Positions 49,690 to 60,711 of a DNA stretch of 64,000 bases are shown piece after piece (position 1 is the stretch's first letter; every line of letters starts with the position of its first letter). Source of the DNA: Castellaniella defragrans (lineage in GTDB: Bacteria > Pseudomonadota > Gammaproteobacteria > Burkholderiales > Burkholderiaceae_B); NCBI RefSeq assembly GCF_014203015.1, contig NZ_JACHIB010000007.1, positions 125,634 through 189,633 on the forward strand, written 5' to 3'. The position numbers were made by a program, and so were the translations under genes. Under the pieces are notes generated by a model. That model was given only the letters and a program-made list of their open reading frames with translations. It did no database searches and had not been told where the DNA came from.

Positions 49690-50676
49690 ATGTCCTATTC
49701 AACTCTGAAGCGCGTCTCGCTGGCCATCGCCGCCGGCATGCTGCTGTCCACCGGCCCGGGGCTGTCCCAGGCCCTGGAGCTGCGCTCCGCCGACATCCAC
49801 CCGGAAGGCTATCCCACGGTGCTCGCCGTCCAGAAGATGGGCGAGCTGATCAAGGAGCGCAGCGGCGGGCGCATCACCGTCAAGGTGTTCTCCGGCAGCG
49901 CGCTGGGCAGCGAAGGCGATTCGATCGAGCAGGTCAAGCTGGGCGCGCTGTCCATGGCCCGCGTCAGCAGCGCGGCCATGCACAACATCTGCGAAGTCAC
50001 CCGCGTGCCGTCCCTGCCGTTCCTGTTCACTTCCAAGGAGCACCTGCACAAGGTGCTCGACAGCGGCATCGGCGAACAGATCCTGAAGTCGTGCGAGCAG
50101 GCCGGCTTCGTCGGCCTGGCCTGGTACGACAGCGGCGCCCGGTCCATGTATTCCCGGGGCAAGCCGGTCCGCAGCGTGGCCGATGCCAAGGGCATGAAGA
50201 TCCGGGTGCAGCAGTCCGACCTGTCGGTGGCGATGATCGAGGCGATCGGCGCCAACGCGACGCCCATGCCCATGGGCGAGGTCTATACCTCGCTGAAGAC
50301 CGGCCTGATCGATGCCGCCGAGAACAACTACCCCAGCTACGAGAGCGGGCACCACTACGAGGTGGCGAAGTTCTTCTCCAAGACCGAGCACACCATGACG
50401 CCCGAGATCCTGCTATTTTCCAAGCGCCAGTGGGACAAGCTGCCCGAGGCCGACCGCAAGATCATCCAGGACGCGGCCCGCGAGTCCGTGCCCTACATGC
50501 GCAAGCTGTGGGCCGAGCGCGAAGACAAGTCCCTGGCGATCGTCCAGCAGGCGGGGGCCCAGGTGGTCGAGGCCGACAAGGCGTCGTTCCAGGCCGTGAT
50601 GAAGCCGGTCTACGACCGGTTCGTGACGACCGACGAGATGCGCGATCTGGTCAAGCGCATCCAGGCGGTGAAATAA
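49690..50676 (+). CDS. TRAP transporter solute-binding protein (DctP type)
   Basis: A 328-residue periplasmic binding protein with signal peptide (cleavage near LSQALE). DctP-family text includes ELRSADIHPEGYPTVLAVQK, KVFSGSALGSEGDSIEQVKLG, the ligand-binding arginine in GMKIRVQQSDLSVAMI and GEVYTSLKTGLIDAAENN. That arginine normally pairs with the substrate carboxylate, so an acidic sugar or uronate is plausible. It starts at 49690 with GGAGAGAGGAA upstream. Small and large permease genes follow at once, and the uronate dehydrogenase fusion precedes it, separated by a terminator. Confidence 0.92.
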   Translation: MSYSTLKRVSLAIAAGMLLSTGPGLSQALELRSADIHPEGYPTVLAVQKMGELIKERSGGRITVKVFSGSALGSEGDSIEQVKLGALSMARVSSAAMHNICEVTRVPSLPFLFTSKEHLHKVLDSGIGEQILKSCEQAGFVGLAWYDSGARSMYSRGKPVRSVADAKGMKIRVQQSDLSVAMIEAIGANATPMPMGEVYTSLKTGLIDAAENNYPSYESGHHYEVAKFFSKTEHTMTPEILLFSKRQWDKLPEADRKIIQDAARESVPYMRKLWAEREDKSLAIVQQAGAQVVEADKASFQAVMKPVYDRFVTTDEMRDLVKRIQAVK

Positions 50677-50677
50677 A

Positions 50678-51259
50678 GTGCGGCGCGCCTCCGGAACCAG
50701 CCTGGCCGCAATGGCGGCGGGCGGCGGCGCGGCCGCCGCCCCGGCGGGCTGGTGGATCCGCCTGTCGGACGGCTACACCCGGGCCTGCGCCCGCCTGGCG
50801 CGGCTGTGCATGATGCTCAGCGTCGCGGGCATGATCGCCTTGCTGGCGGCGGTCGCGTTCCAGGTCTTCGGCCGCCACGTGCTCAACGACACGCCGACCT
50901 GGGCTGAGAGCCTCTCGCTGCTGCTGGTCCTGTACGTGACCATGATGGGCGCGGCCGTCGGCGTGCGCGACGGGACGCACATCGGCTTCGAGTCCCTGCT
51001 GCTGCTCGTGCCCGCCGCCCGCCGCCGCTTCCTGCTGCTGCTGGTCCATGCCCTGGTGCTGGCCTTCGGCCTGCTGATGGCCTGGAACTGCGCCGTGCTG
51101 GCCGAGTCCGTGCACGCCTACAAGATTCCCAATCTGGGCGTGTCCGAGGGCTGGAAATACATGCCCGCCACGATCGCGGGCGGGTTGATCATGATCTTTT
51201 CCGTCGAACACATCGTCGCAGTCCTGCGCGACAGGAAGGTGGAACCCTCATGGCGCTGA
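50678..51259 (+). CDS. TRAP transporter small permease (DctQ type)
   Basis: A 193-residue membrane protein with four hydrophobic helices, starting at GTG two bases after the stop of the binding-protein gene. DctQ-type wording includes FQVFGRHVLNDTPTWAESLS and VGVRDGTHIGFE. An alanine-rich soluble N-terminus of about 35 residues is unusually long, so a later start is possible, though none with a good ribosome binding site is obvious. It overlaps the large permease gene by 10 bp. Confidence 0.9.
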   Translation: MRRASGTSLAAMAAGGGAAAAPAGWWIRLSDGYTRACARLARLCMMLSVAGMIALLAAVAFQVFGRHVLNDTPTWAESLSLLLVLYVTMMGAAVGVRDGTHIGFESLLLLVPAARRRFLLLLVHALVLAFGLLMAWNCAVLAESVHAYKIPNLGVSEGWKYMPATIAGGLIMIFSVEHIVAVLRDRKVEPSWR

Positions 51260-52533
51260 CCATTCTTTCCCTGGCCTTCACGGCCTTCCTGGTGATCGGC
51301 GTGCCGGTCGCCTTTTCGATCGGGCTGGCGTCGGTCACGGCCATCGTCTACGAGGACCTGCCGATCGCCGTGGCGTTCCAGCAGATGACCTCGGGCATGA
51401 ACGCCTTTTCGTTCCTGGCGATCCCGTTCTTCATCTTCACCGGCGAGCTGATGCTGTACGGCGGCGTGGCCGACCGCATCGTCGCCTTCGCCAAGGCGGT
51501 GGTGGGCCACGTGCGCGGCGGCCTGGGCATGTCCAACGTGCTGGCCTGCACGCTGTTCGGCGGCGTGTCGGGCTCGCCCGTGGCCGACGTGTCGGCCATG
51601 GGTTCGGTGATGATCCCGATGATGAAGCGCGAAGGCTACCACGCGGACTACGCCGTCAACGTCACCACGCACGCCGCGCTGGTCGGCGCGCTGATGCCGA
51701 CCAGCCACAACATCATCATCTACACGCTGGCGGCCGGCGGCAAGGTCTCCATCGCCGCGCTGATCGCCGCCGGCGTGGTGCCCGCGATCCTGCTGACGGC
51801 ATGCAATCTGGCCGCCGCCTACCTGGTCGCGCGGCGGCGCGGCTATCCGGCCGGCATCTTTCCGGGCTGGCCGGCGGTGCTGCATTCGCTGGCGGCGGCC
51901 GTGCCCGGCATGCTGGTGATCGTGCTGATCATTTCCGGCATCCTCAGCGGCGTGTTCACCGCGACGGAATCGGCGGCGGTCGCGGCCCTGTACGCCCTGC
52001 TGCTGACCGCGCTGGTCTACCGTTCGCTGAGCTGGCGGCAGTTCGTCGCCGCGGCGGCCAAGGCCGTCCAGACGACCGGCGTGGTGCTGCTTCTGATCGG
52101 GATCTCCGCGACCTTCGGCTATCTGATCGGCTTCTACGGCGTCGCCGAAAAGACCGGCGCGCTGATGGCCGCGGTCTCGGACAGCCCCTGGGCCATCTTC
52201 CTGATGGTGAACGTCGCGCTGTTCGTGCTGGGCACGTTCCTGGACATGGCCGCCACGATTCTGATCTGCACGCCGATCTTCCTGCCGATCTGCATGCAGT
52301 ACGGCATGGGACCGGTCCAGTTCGGGATCGTGATGCTGCTGAACTGCGCGCTGGGCCTGAACACGCCGCCGGTGGGGACCACCCAGTTCATCGGCTGCGC
52401 GATCGGGCAGGTGTCGGTGGGCACGGTGATGCGCACGATCTGGCCGTTCTACGGCGCCCTGCTGGTGGCCCTGGCGCTGGTCACCTACGTGCCGGCCTTT
52501 TCCCTGTGGCTGCCCGGGCACCTGCTATCCTGA
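51250..52533 (+). CDS. TRAP transporter large permease (DctM type)
   Basis: A 427-residue DctM protein with about 12 helices. It has the family phrases IPFFIFTGELMLYGGVADRI, LFGGVSGSPVADVSAMGS and GLNTPPVGTTQF. It uses the sodium gradient to import the solute delivered by the binding protein. Its start overlaps the DctQ end, so the two are coupled. It completes a three-gene TRAP system downstream of the uronate fusion. The next gene, a DMT exporter, starts 21 bp later and may share the transcript. Confidence 0.93.
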   Translation: MALTILSLAFTAFLVIGVPVAFSIGLASVTAIVYEDLPIAVAFQQMTSGMNAFSFLAIPFFIFTGELMLYGGVADRIVAFAKAVVGHVRGGLGMSNVLACTLFGGVSGSPVADVSAMGSVMIPMMKREGYHADYAVNVTTHAALVGALMPTSHNIIIYTLAAGGKVSIAALIAAGVVPAILLTACNLAAAYLVARRRGYPAGIFPGWPAVLHSLAAAVPGMLVIVLIISGILSGVFTATESAAVAALYALLLTALVYRSLSWRQFVAAAAKAVQTTGVVLLLIGISATFGYLIGFYGVAEKTGALMAAVSDSPWAIFLMVNVALFVLGTFLDMAATILICTPIFLPICMQYGMGPVQFGIVMLLNCALGLNTPPVGTTQFIGCAIGQVSVGTVMRTIWPFYGALLVALALVTYVPAFSLWLPGHLLS

Positions 52534-52554
52534 TCCCCGTCCGGAGTCCGACCC

Positions 52555-53466
52555 ATGACATCTTCCGCCGTCCTGCCGCGCCGTTCCGCCGTGGCGATCC
52601 TGCTCTGCGTGGGTGCGCTGTTCGCGGCGAACCATGTGGCGGCCCGCCTCGCCTTCGACGACCGGGCGGGCCTGCTGCTGGCCATCGTCTGCCGTTCCGG
52701 CCTGACCCTGCTGGTCCTGGCGGGCTTCGTGCTGTGGCAGCAGCCGCGCCTGCGCCTGGCGCGCGGCCAGGCCAGGTGGCAGCTCGTCCTCGGCGTGCTG
52801 ATCGCGCTGCAGAGCCTGTGCCTGTATTCCGCCGTGGCCCGCATCCCGGTCGCCCTGGCGCTGCTGATCGGCAACACCTTTCCGATCCTGCTGGCCCTGC
52901 TGACCTGGGCGCTCGGCGGCTCGCCGCCCACGCGGCGCGCCAGCCTGCTGATGGGGCTGATCCTGTGCGGCCTGATCCTGGTGCTGGATCTGCCGGCCTG
53001 GCTGTCGGCTGCGGGGCCCGCGGCGCCGGGCTGGCAGGCGGGCATCGGCTTCGCGTTCATGGCGGCTTGCGCGTTCGCCTGCGGACTGTGGATCACCGAG
53101 CACCGGCTGTCGTCCCTGCCGGGTGCCGTGCGCAGCCTCTACACCATCCTGATCGTGTTCTGCGGCATGCTGGCGGCCGGGGCGGCGGGCGTGGTGCCCG
53201 GGGGCATGAGCCCGCCGTCCGGCGGGCAGGGCTGGGCCGCTCTGGCCACGCTGTCGGTCCTGTACGCCACGGCGTTCACGGTCCTGTTCGTGTTCGTGCC
53301 GCGCCTGGACATGGCGCGCAATGCGCCGGTGATGAACATCGAGCCCGTGGCCAGCCTGCTGTTCGGCTGGCTGCTGCTGGATCAGGTCTTCGGCGGCCTG
53401 CAGCTGCTGGGCGGCGCGGTGGTGCTGGGCGGGATCGTGCTGCTGGCGTATTCGAGGCGGCACTGA
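52555..53466 (+). CDS. EamA/DMT-family transporter
   Basis: A 303-residue membrane protein of the drug/metabolite transporter superfamily with ten predicted helices in two EamA repeats (about residues 10-140 and 160-300). Family phrases include NTFPILLALLTWALGG and NIEPVASLLFGWLLLDQVFGG. Members export amino acids, nucleotides or other small metabolites, and the substrate is not predictable. It starts 21 bp after the TRAP permease gene. A stretch of tandem palindromic repeats follows its stop. Confidence 0.87.
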   Translation: MTSSAVLPRRSAVAILLCVGALFAANHVAARLAFDDRAGLLLAIVCRSGLTLLVLAGFVLWQQPRLRLARGQARWQLVLGVLIALQSLCLYSAVARIPVALALLIGNTFPILLALLTWALGGSPPTRRASLLMGLILCGLILVLDLPAWLSAAGPAAPGWQAGIGFAFMAACAFACGLWITEHRLSSLPGAVRSLYTILIVFCGMLAAGAAGVVPGGMSPPSGGQGWAALATLSVLYATAFTVLFVFVPRLDMARNAPVMNIEPVASLLFGWLLLDQVFGGLQLLGGAVVLGGIVLLAYSRRH

Positions 53467-53473
53467 AGCGGTT

Positions 53474-53683
53474 CCCACCTCGCGGCCTGCAGGCCGCTCC
53501 GATTCGGCAGGCACGGATCGTCGGGGGTTGGGGCAGCTCTCCACCTCGCCGCCTGCAGGCGGCTCCGATTCGGCAGGCACGGATCGTCGGGGGTTGGGAC
53601 ATCCCCCCACGTCGCGGCCTGCAGGCCGCTCCGATTCGGCAGGCACGAAATAGTCCGCGGGGACTATTTCGTGTCCGGCCTCA
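53474..53683 (+). repeat. Three 66-bp units of the palindromic repeat element (copy 3 complete)
   Basis: 16-bp palindromes start exactly 66 bp apart: GCGGCCTGCAGGCCGC (53482-53497 and 53614-53629) and GCCGCCTGCAGGCGGC (53548-53563). Only the last unit has the second hairpin, a perfect 13-bp stem CACGAAATAGTCC/GGACTATTTCGTG (53644-53656 and 53661-53673) with loop GCGG. The final CCTCATCC supplies the stop codon of the convergent PEP carboxylase gene. Confidence 0.88.
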
Positions 53684-56536
53684 TCCCGAATTCCTCAGCC
53701 CGGCGGCGATGCCGTTGATGGTCATGTGGATCGCGCGCTGGTCGCGCGATTCCTGCTCGTCGGCGCGGCGCGCGGAGGCGTGGCCGGAGCGCACGCGGCG
53801 CAGCAGCTCGACCTGCAGGTGGTTGAGCGGGTCGATGTAGGCGAAGCGCTCGGCCAGGGCGCTGCGCAGGGGCTCGTCGTGCGCCAGCAGGTCGTGGCCG
53901 GTGACGGTGCGGAAGGCGTCCAGCGTGGCCTGGTATTCGGCGGCGATGCGCTCGAAGATGCGCTTGCGCAGGGCCTTGTCGGGCACCAGTTCGGCGTAGG
54001 CGCGGCCGATGGCGAGGTCGGTCTTGGCCAGCACCTGCTCCATGTTGGACAGCAGGGTGCGGAAGAACGGCCAGTCGCGCGCCATGGCCTGCAGGCGCCG
54101 CAGGCGTTCCTCTTGCGGCAGGGCCTGGTCGGGGCCGCCCTCGGCCAGGTAGCGCCGCAGCGCCGTGCCCATGCCGTACCAGCCGGGCAGGGGCAGGCGG
54201 CACTGGGCCCAGGAGAACGACCAGGGAATCGCGCGCAGGTCCTCGATGCGCTGCAGGGCCTTGCGCGAGGACGGGCGCGAGCCGATGTTCAGGCCGGCGA
54301 TCTCGCGGATCGGCGTCGAAGCGAAGAAATAGTCCGTGAAGCCTTCCGTGCCGTAGACCAGGTCGCGGTAGGCGTGCCGGGCGGTCTCCGACATCCAGGC
54401 CATGGCCTCGCCGTAGCGGGCGGCGTGGTCGTCCTCGGCGCGGCTGGCCGGCGATCCGGACGCCAGGCTGGCCTCCAGCGTGGCGGCGACGAACAGCTCC
54501 AGGTGCGAGCGCCCGACCTCGGCGTCCTTGTAGCGGCCCTGGATGATCTCGCCCTGTTCGGTGAGGCGGATCTGGTTGTTCACGGTGCCCGGGGGCTGCG
54601 ACAGGATGGAATCGTAGCTGGGGCCGCCGCCTCGGCCCACGGAGCCGCCGCGTCCGTGGAACAGGCGCAGGCGGGTGCGGTGCCTGCGGAAGACTTCGAC
54701 CAGGCGCCGCTCGGCCTGGTAGAGCGACCAGTTCGAGGTCAGGTAGCCGCCGTCCTTGTTGCTGTCGGAATAGCCCAGCATGACTTCCTGGATGCCGTGC
54801 TGGGCGTGGCGCACGCGCGCGGCGACCTCGGGCAGCGACAGCCAGGCGTCCATGATGTCCGGCCCGCGCTCCAGGTCGGGGATGGTCTCGAACAGCGGCA
54901 CCACCATCAGCCCGCTGTCGGGCTCGGCGTCGTTCGCCGCGGTCGGCGCGATCAGGCCGGTTTCCTGCTGCAGCACCAGGACTTCCAGCAGGTCGCTGAG
55001 AGTCTCGGTATGGGACACGATGGTCTGGCGCAGGGCGGCCTTGCCGAAGCGGCGGCGGCAGTCGGCGGCCATGCGCAGGATGGCCAGTTCCTTGGTGGTC
55101 TCGGCCGAATATTCGATCCAGGGCGACACCAGAGGTCGCGGCTCGCGCAGTTCCTGGCGCAGCACGCGGACGCGGTCGGCCTCGGGCAGCCGGGCGTAGC
55201 GCACCGGCTTGCCGTCCAGGGTCACGCGGGCGTGGCGCATCAGCTCGTCGAGCACGCGCTCGTGCACGTCGGAACTCTGCCGCAGGTCCACCGTGGCCAG
55301 GTGCAGGCCGAAGATCTCGACCGCCTGGCGCAGGTGCGTCAGGCGCAGCCGCGCGACCAGGGCGCCGTGGTGCGCGTCCAGCGACTCGGCCACGATGCGC
55401 AGGTCCGCGGCGAGTTCGGCGGCCGAGCCGTAGGCCGGGGCGTCGTAGATGGTGCGCCGGGCCAGGCGCCGGCCGGTCAGGGCCTGCGCGGTGGCGGCGA
55501 GCCGGGCATAGATGTGGATGCAGGCGCGCCGGTAGGGCTCGTCCTGGCGGTGGGGCGAGGGGTCGCGGCTGGCGGCGGCCAGCTCGGCCAGGGCCGGGGT
55601 GACGTGCATCAGGGACTGCGAGACGGACAGCTCGGCGCCCAGGGCGTGGACTTCGGTCAGGTAGTGGCGCAGCACGTGCGCGCACTGGCGCAGCAGCGCC
55701 TGCTCCAGCGTGCCGGCGTCCACGTTCGGGTTGCCGTCGCGGTCGCCGCCGATCCAGCTGCCCATGTGGACGAAGGGCGGCAGCGGCGTGTTGTCCACGT
55801 CGAACACGGTGCGCGCCGGCTTGCGCAGCAGCGTGCCCATGTCCAGGTGGAGCTGGGGCAGGGTGCTGAAGAAGGTGCTGGTGTAGTAGGACAGGGCGTT
55901 GTCGATCTCGTCGAGCACGGTGAGCTTGCTCTGGCGCAGCATGCGGGTCTGCCACAGGGCGGCGATCAGGCCGGCCAGGCGTTCCCGCAGCCGGGCGGCT
56001 TCCAGCGGCGCGTGCGGCGTGTCCAGCTGGCGCAGGTGCCCGGCGATGGCCTGGTGCAGGTCCAGCGTGCTCTTGCGCTGGACTTCGGTGGGGTGCGCCG
56101 TCAGCACGGGCACGATGCAGGCCGAGGCCAGGTGCTGGCGGATGCGGGCGCCGGACAGGCCGGCGGCCTGCAGCAGATCGACGGCGTGCCGCAGGCTGCC
56201 CGGGACGGCGGGGCCTTCGGCCTGCCACTGCCGGCGCTGGCGGCGGGTCTGGTCGCGGTCCTCGGCGATGTTGGACAGGTGCAGGAAGTAGCTGAAGGCG
56301 CGCGCCACGGAATTGGCCTCGCCGTCGGCCAGGCGGCGGATCTGGCGCTCCAGCATGCGGCCGTCGCGGTCCAGGCCCTCGCGGCGGAACTTCACCGCCG
56401 CGCGGCGCAGTTTTTCGATCACGTCGTAGACGGCGCGCCCCTCGCAGTCCCGGATGACTTCCCCCAGCGTCCGACCCAGCATCCGGATGTCCTGTCGCAG
56501 GGGGGAAATGGCTTCGTTCGGGGTTGCGGGCTTCAC
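53681..56536 (-). CDS. ppc: Phosphoenolpyruvate carboxylase
   Basis: A 951-residue enzyme that carboxylates PEP with bicarbonate to oxaloacetate. Motifs are complete: catalytic His in [38 protein letters not shown] and the C-terminal GLRNSG, equivalent to the usual RNTG end. The start is GTG at 56536, supported by GGAGA 4 bp upstream and by alignment. The ORF continues upstream into antisense of ilvD and is not believed. It is divergent from ilvD over a 114-bp gap. The stop lies in the palindromic repeat. Confidence 0.93.
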   Translation of the reverse strand: MKPATPNEAISPLRQDIRMLGRTLGEVIRDCEGRAVYDVIEKLRRAAVKFRREGLDRDGRMLERQIRRLADGEANSVARAFSYFLHLSNIAEDRDQTRRQRRQWQAEGPAVPGSLRHAVDLLQAAGLSGARIRQHLASACIVPVLTAHPTEVQRKSTLDLHQAIAGHLRQLDTPHAPLEAARLRERLAGLIAALWQTRMLRQSKLTVLDEIDNALSYYTSTFFSTLPQLHLDMGTLLRKPARTVFDVDNTPLPPFVHMGSWIGGDRDGNPNVDAGTLEQALLRQCAHVLRHYLTEVHALGAELSVSQSLMHVTPALAELAAASRDPSPHRQDEPYRRACIHIYARLAATAQALTGRRLARRTIYDAPAYGSAAELAADLRIVAESLDAHHGALVARLRLTHLRQAVEIFGLHLATVDLRQSSDVHERVLDELMRHARVTLDGKPVRYARLPEADRVRVLRQELREPRPLVSPWIEYSAETTKELAILRMAADCRRRFGKAALRQTIVSHTETLSDLLEVLVLQQETGLIAPTAANDAEPDSGLMVVPLFETIPDLERGPDIMDAWLSLPEVAARVRHAQHGIQEVMLGYSDSNKDGGYLTSNWSLYQAERRLVEVFRRHRTRLRLFHGRGGSVGRGGGPSYDSILSQPPGTVNNQIRLTEQGEIIQGRYKDAEVGRSHLELFVAATLEASLASGSPASRAEDDHAARYGEAMAWMSETARHAYRDLVYGTEGFTDYFFASTPIREIAGLNIGSRPSSRKALQRIEDLRAIPWSFSWAQCRLPLPGWYGMGTALRRYLAEGGPDQALPQEERLRRLQAMARDWPFFRTLLSNMEQVLAKTDLAIGRAYAELVPDKALRKRIFERIAAEYQATLDAFRTVTGHDLLAHDEPLRSALAERFAYIDPLNHLQVELLRRVRSGHASARRADEQESRDQRAIHMTINGIAAGLRNSG

Positions 56537-56650
56537 GGGGTCTCCATCGTCGGAATCAGGGCGTGCGCTGCCTGCCCGCCCCATCGTGCCAGGCGGGAGG
56601 AACCGTTTATCATAAGCGCTTTTGCCCCTTCCGTTTCCAGGACAGCCGCC

Positions 56651-58507
56651 ATGCCGCACTATCGTTCCCGCACCTCGACCCACGGCCGCAACATGGCCGG
56701 CGCCCGCGCCCTCTGGCGCGCCACCGGCATGAAGGATGCGGACTTCAGCAAGCCCATCATCGCCGTGGTGAACTCCTTCACGCAGTTCGTGCCGGGCCAC
56801 GTGCACCTGAAGGACATGGGCCAGCTGGTCGCGCGCCAGATCGAAGCGGCCGGCGGCGTGGCCAAGGAATTCAACACCATCGCGGTGGACGACGGCATCG
56901 CCATGGGACACGGCGGCATGCTGTATTCGCTGCCTTCGCGCGAACTGATCGCCGATTCGGTGGAATACATGGTCAACGCGCATTGCGCCGACGCCATGGT
57001 CTGCATCTCCAACTGCGACAAGATCACCCCGGGCATGCTGATGGCCGCCATGCGCCTGAACATCCCCACCGTGTTCGTGTCCGGCGGGCCGATGGAGGCC
57101 GGCAAGGTCATCGCCAAGGACGGCAAGACCGTGGTGCGCAAGCTGGACCTGGTCGACGCCATGATCGAGGCCGCCGACCCCAATATCACCGACGAGCAGG
57201 CCGAGACCGTCGAGCGCAGCGCCTGCCCGACCTGCGGATCCTGTTCCGGCATGTTCACGGCCAATTCCATGAACTGCCTGACCGAGGCGCTGGGCCTGTC
57301 GCTGCCGGGCAACGGCACGGTGGTGGCCACGCACGCCCGGCGCAAGGGGCTGTTCGAGCTGGCGGGTAGCCTGATCGTGCAGCTGTGCAAGCGCTGGTAC
57401 GAGCAGGACGACGCCTCCGTCCTGCCGCGCAGCATCGCGACGTTCGAGGCCTTCAGCAACGCCATGACGCTGGACGTGGCGATGGGCGGCTCCACCAACA
57501 CCGTGCTGCACCTGCTGGCCGCCGCCCAGGAGGCCGGCGTGGCCTTCACCATGGCCGACATCGACCGGATCTCGCGCCGCGTGCCCTGCCTGTGCAAGGT
57601 CGCCCCGGCCACGCCGGACTACCACATCGAGGACGTGCACCGCGCAGGCGGCATCATGGGCATCCTGGCGGAACTCGCCCGCGCGGACCTGCTGGACCTG
57701 AACGTGGGCAACGTGCACGCCGGCACCCTGGGCGAGGCCATCCACCGCTGGGACGTGCGCGGCGAGCACGGCGCCGGCGTGGCCGACTTCTACCGCGCGG
57801 CGCCCGGCGGCGTGCCGTCCCAGACCGCGTTCAGCCAGGACCGCTACTACGAGACCCTGGACCTGGACCGCGAATCCGGCTGCATCCGCGACCGCGCGCA
57901 CGCCTATTCGCAGGACGGCGGCCTGGCCGTGCTGTACGGCAACCTGGCGCCCAACGGCTGCATCGTCAAGACGGCCGGGGTGGACGAAAGCATCCTCACC
58001 TTCACCGGCCGCGCGCGCGTCTACGAGAGCCAGGAAACCTCGGTCGCGGGCATCCTGGGCGGCGAGGTCGGCGCCGGCGACGTGGTCGTCATCCGCTACG
58101 AAGGCCCCAAGGGCGGCCCCGGCATGCAGGAAATGCTCTACCCCACGTCCTACCTGAAATCCATGGGCCTGGGCAAGTGCGCGGCCCTGCTGACGGACGG
58201 CCGCTTTTCCGGCGGCTCGTCGGGCCTGGTGATCGGCCACGCCTCGCCCGAGGCGGCCGAAGGCGGCAACATCGCCCTGGTCGAGGACGGCGACCCCATC
58301 GAGATCGACATCCCCAACCGCCGCATCCACCTGGCGATCGGCGAGGAAGCCCTGGCGGCGCGCCGCGCCGCCATGGAGGCGCGCGGCGCGCAGGCCTGGA
58401 AGCCGGTGGACCGCCAGCGGGAAGTGTCCCAGGCGCTGCGGGCCTACGCGGCGCTGGCGACCTCGGCCGACCGGGGCGCCGTGCGCGACGTCGGGCAGCT
58501 GAAGTGA
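56651..58507 (+). CDS. ilvD: Dihydroxy-acid dehydratase
   Basis: A 618-residue iron-sulfur enzyme of branched-chain amino-acid synthesis (third step, to 2-keto acids). Cluster cysteines are visible at Cys122 ([10 protein letters not shown]) and Cys192/Cys195 in [11 protein letters not shown]. The substrate region [19 protein letters not shown] and the terminal [14 protein letters not shown] are typical. Length and the [17 protein letters not shown] motif match the E. coli IlvD branch. No ribosome binding site stronger than the general purine stretch is seen before the ATG at 56651. The convergent TonB receptor follows. Confidence 0.95.
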   Translation: MPHYRSRTSTHGRNMAGARALWRATGMKDADFSKPIIAVVNSFTQFVPGHVHLKDMGQLVARQIEAAGGVAKEFNTIAVDDGIAMGHGGMLYSLPSRELIADSVEYMVNAHCADAMVCISNCDKITPGMLMAAMRLNIPTVFVSGGPMEAGKVIAKDGKTVVRKLDLVDAMIEAADPNITDEQAETVERSACPTCGSCSGMFTANSMNCLTEALGLSLPGNGTVVATHARRKGLFELAGSLIVQLCKRWYEQDDASVLPRSIATFEAFSNAMTLDVAMGGSTNTVLHLLAAAQEAGVAFTMADIDRISRRVPCLCKVAPATPDYHIEDVHRAGGIMGILAELARADLLDLNVGNVHAGTLGEAIHRWDVRGEHGAGVADFYRAAPGGVPSQTAFSQDRYYETLDLDRESGCIRDRAHAYSQDGGLAVLYGNLAPNGCIVKTAGVDESILTFTGRARVYESQETSVAGILGGEVGAGDVVVIRYEGPKGGPGMQEMLYPTSYLKSMGLGKCAALLTDGRFSGGSSGLVIGHASPEAAEGGNIALVEDGDPIEIDIPNRRIHLAIGEEALAARRAAMEARGAQAWKPVDRQREVSQALRAYAALATSADRGAVRDVGQLK

Positions 58508-58544
58508 TGCGCCCTGGCGGCGGTTTCCGGGCCCCGGACGGGGA

Positions 58545-60662
58545 TCAGAACCTGTAGTTCACGCCCGCCGTCACGCTGCGGCCGTTGCCGGGCAGGAAGG
58601 TGGGCATCGCGGTCGTGCCGGTGTTGCGGATGACGAAGGCGCTGGCGTAGGTCTCGTCGGTCAGGTTGTCGCCCTGCACGTAGGCCTGCCAGTGCTTGTC
58701 GATCTGGTAGTCCACCTTGAAGCCGAGCAGGGCGTAGCTGTCCTGCTGGGTGTCGGGCGTGTTGGCGTGGTTGGTTTCCGTGGCGGCCGGCATCCAGCGC
58801 ACGTTCGGGCCGAAGCGCAGGCCGCCCACGCGGTACAGGACCTCGGCGCTGACCAGGTGGCGCGGCACGCCGGCGATGCGGTTGCCGGCGTACTCGCCGC
58901 CCTTGAAGCGGAAGTCGCTGAAGGTGTAGGCGACGCGGTAGTCGAAGGCCGCGCCCTCGCCGAAGGCGGGCAGGCTGCCGTTCAGGCCCAGCTCGATCCC
59001 CTGGTGGCGGGTGCCGCCGCGGTAGTTGTAGGTGCCCGCCGCGGTGCCGTTGGCGGTGCTCACCGACATCAGCTCGTCCTTCACGTCGCTGTGGTAGAGC
59101 GTCAGCGCCCAGTGCGGCGCGTAGGCGCCGGCGCCCAGCAGGCCCTCGCCGCCGATCTCGACGGTGTCGGCGCGCTGCAGCTTCAGCTCGCTGAGGCCGG
59201 AGGTGCCGACCGCGTCGTTCAGGGGATTGGGCAGGCTGCCGCCGCCGATGATTTCCCAGTACGTCGGCGCTTCGTTGCTGCGGCTCACGTTCACGAAGAA
59301 GCGCTGCGACTCGACCGGCTGCCAGACCAGGCCCAGCTTCGGGCTGACGTAGTTCCAGTCCTGGTCCAGCGATTTGCCGGTGAACCGGTCGCGCGCGTCG
59401 CGGATCGCCTGGGTGAACTTGGCATCGCCCACGACCGTCCACTGCGGCGCGACGTGCCAGGCGAAGCCGAGCAAGGCGTTGCGGTTTTCCGCCTGCAGGT
59501 CGTAGTTGCCGTAATGGGTCTTGCGGCTGCCGGTTTCCTTGTTGACGGTGTACAGGTCGCGGTCCATGTCGCTGCGCGACCAGTCCAGGGCGACGCGGTA
59601 GTCGATGGTGCGGAACTTGCCCGCGAGCTGCCATTGCGCGCCGTAGGTCATGCCCTTGGTCGCGGTGGCCGTCAGCGGGTCCTGGAAGACGTCGTCGATG
59701 TTCTGCGCGTAGACGCCGACGGTGTTGTTCAGGGCCTCCGTGCCCCAGTAGGTGCGGTTGGCGGCGCGGAACTGGCGCGACGTGCGGTGCGGCTGGCGCT
59801 TGCCGATGTCGATCTGGTTGAAGGGCGGGTTCACCTTGACCCCCTCGCCGTTGGTCTGGCGCGGATCGTGTTCCATCTGCTCGCGCGTCACGACGAACGG
59901 GATGTCCACGTCCAGGTCGGTGTACGACAGGTAGGTGCGGTTCTCGAAGCCGTCGCCCTGGATGCCGAAATTGCCCTGCACGCTGGTGCGCTCCGAGCCG
60001 GAGTAGTGGCGGTAGCCGTCGTATTTGTCGTGGGTGACGCTCAGGCGGCCGTCCAGGTTGTCGCTGCGCAATCCCTTGGCGGCCTGGGCGCCGAAGCGGC
60101 CGAAGCTGCCGCCTTCCACGCGCAGCACGTCGCCTTCCGTGCCGGTCAGGGACTGGAAGTCCAGCTCGCCGCCCAGGGTGGTGGCGGCCGGCGACAGGGC
60201 GTTGGCGCCCCGGCGCGCGCTGATCAGGCGGGCGTTGCGCGGCTCCAGGAAGCCGATCACGAAGGAGCCGTCGGCCTCGTTCAGCGGCAGGCCGTCCTGC
60301 AGCAGCATCACGCCCCGGTTCACCGGATTGCTCTGGATGCCCGAGCCGCGGATGTTCAGGCGCGGCTGGTCCAGGCCGCCGAAGAATTCCTGCACCACCA
60401 GGCCGGGCTGGTAGTCCAGGGCGTCCTTCAGCGTGACCAGGCGGGTTTCCTTCTGCGGCTCGATCAGGTTGGTGCCGCCGGCCACGCCGTCCAGGCGGGC
60501 GCGTTCGGCCTTGACGCCGGGATTCAGGGGGGTGGCCTGGGCGTCGCCGCTGACGGTGATGGGGTTGAGGCTCTTGACTTCTTGGGCGTGGGCCGGCGTC
60601 AGGCCGGCAGCCGCCAGGGCCAGGGCCAGCGCCAGGGGGGTGTGGGCGTAGGGTGCGCTCAT
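58545..60662 (-). CDS. TonB-dependent outer-membrane receptor
   Basis: A 705-residue receptor. After the signal peptide (cleavage near AHAQ) come a possible TonB box (LNPITVSG) and a plug domain with [35 protein letters not shown] and [20 protein letters not shown] 22-strand barrel follows, with the terminal aromatic in VTAGVNYRF. Such receptors import siderophores, metals, cofactors or sugars. GAGGA before the ATG supports the start at 60662. It is downstream of a NitT/TauT ABC operon (49-bp gap), so both probably serve one ligand. Confidence 0.92.
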   Translation of the reverse strand: MSAPYAHTPLALALALAAAGLTPAHAQEVKSLNPITVSGDAQATPLNPGVKAERARLDGVAGGTNLIEPQKETRLVTLKDALDYQPGLVVQEFFGGLDQPRLNIRGSGIQSNPVNRGVMLLQDGLPLNEADGSFVIGFLEPRNARLISARRGANALSPAATTLGGELDFQSLTGTEGDVLRVEGGSFGRFGAQAAKGLRSDNLDGRLSVTHDKYDGYRHYSGSERTSVQGNFGIQGDGFENRTYLSYTDLDVDIPFVVTREQMEHDPRQTNGEGVKVNPPFNQIDIGKRQPHRTSRQFRAANRTYWGTEALNNTVGVYAQNIDDVFQDPLTATATKGMTYGAQWQLAGKFRTIDYRVALDWSRSDMDRDLYTVNKETGSRKTHYGNYDLQAENRNALLGFAWHVAPQWTVVGDAKFTQAIRDARDRFTGKSLDQDWNYVSPKLGLVWQPVESQRFFVNVSRSNEAPTYWEIIGGGSLPNPLNDAVGTSGLSELKLQRADTVEIGGEGLLGAGAYAPHWALTLYHSDVKDELMSVSTANGTAAGTYNYRGGTRHQGIELGLNGSLPAFGEGAAFDYRVAYTFSDFRFKGGEYAGNRIAGVPRHLVSAEVLYRVGGLRFGPNVRWMPAATETNHANTPDTQQDSYALLGFKVDYQIDKHWQAYVQGDNLTDETYASAFVIRNTGTTAMPTFLPGNGRSVTAGVNYRF

Positions 60663-60711
60663 CGGGGGTCCTCGGTCGAAGGGGATGTGGAGAAAGGGTC
60701 TTGAAATCGGG

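Noticed and set aside
53726-58507. Very long open frame of about 1590 codons on the plus strand
   Set aside because: The real gene in this frame is ilvD from 56651. The upstream part is antisense to ppc and lacks family features; long antisense frames are expected at this G+C content.
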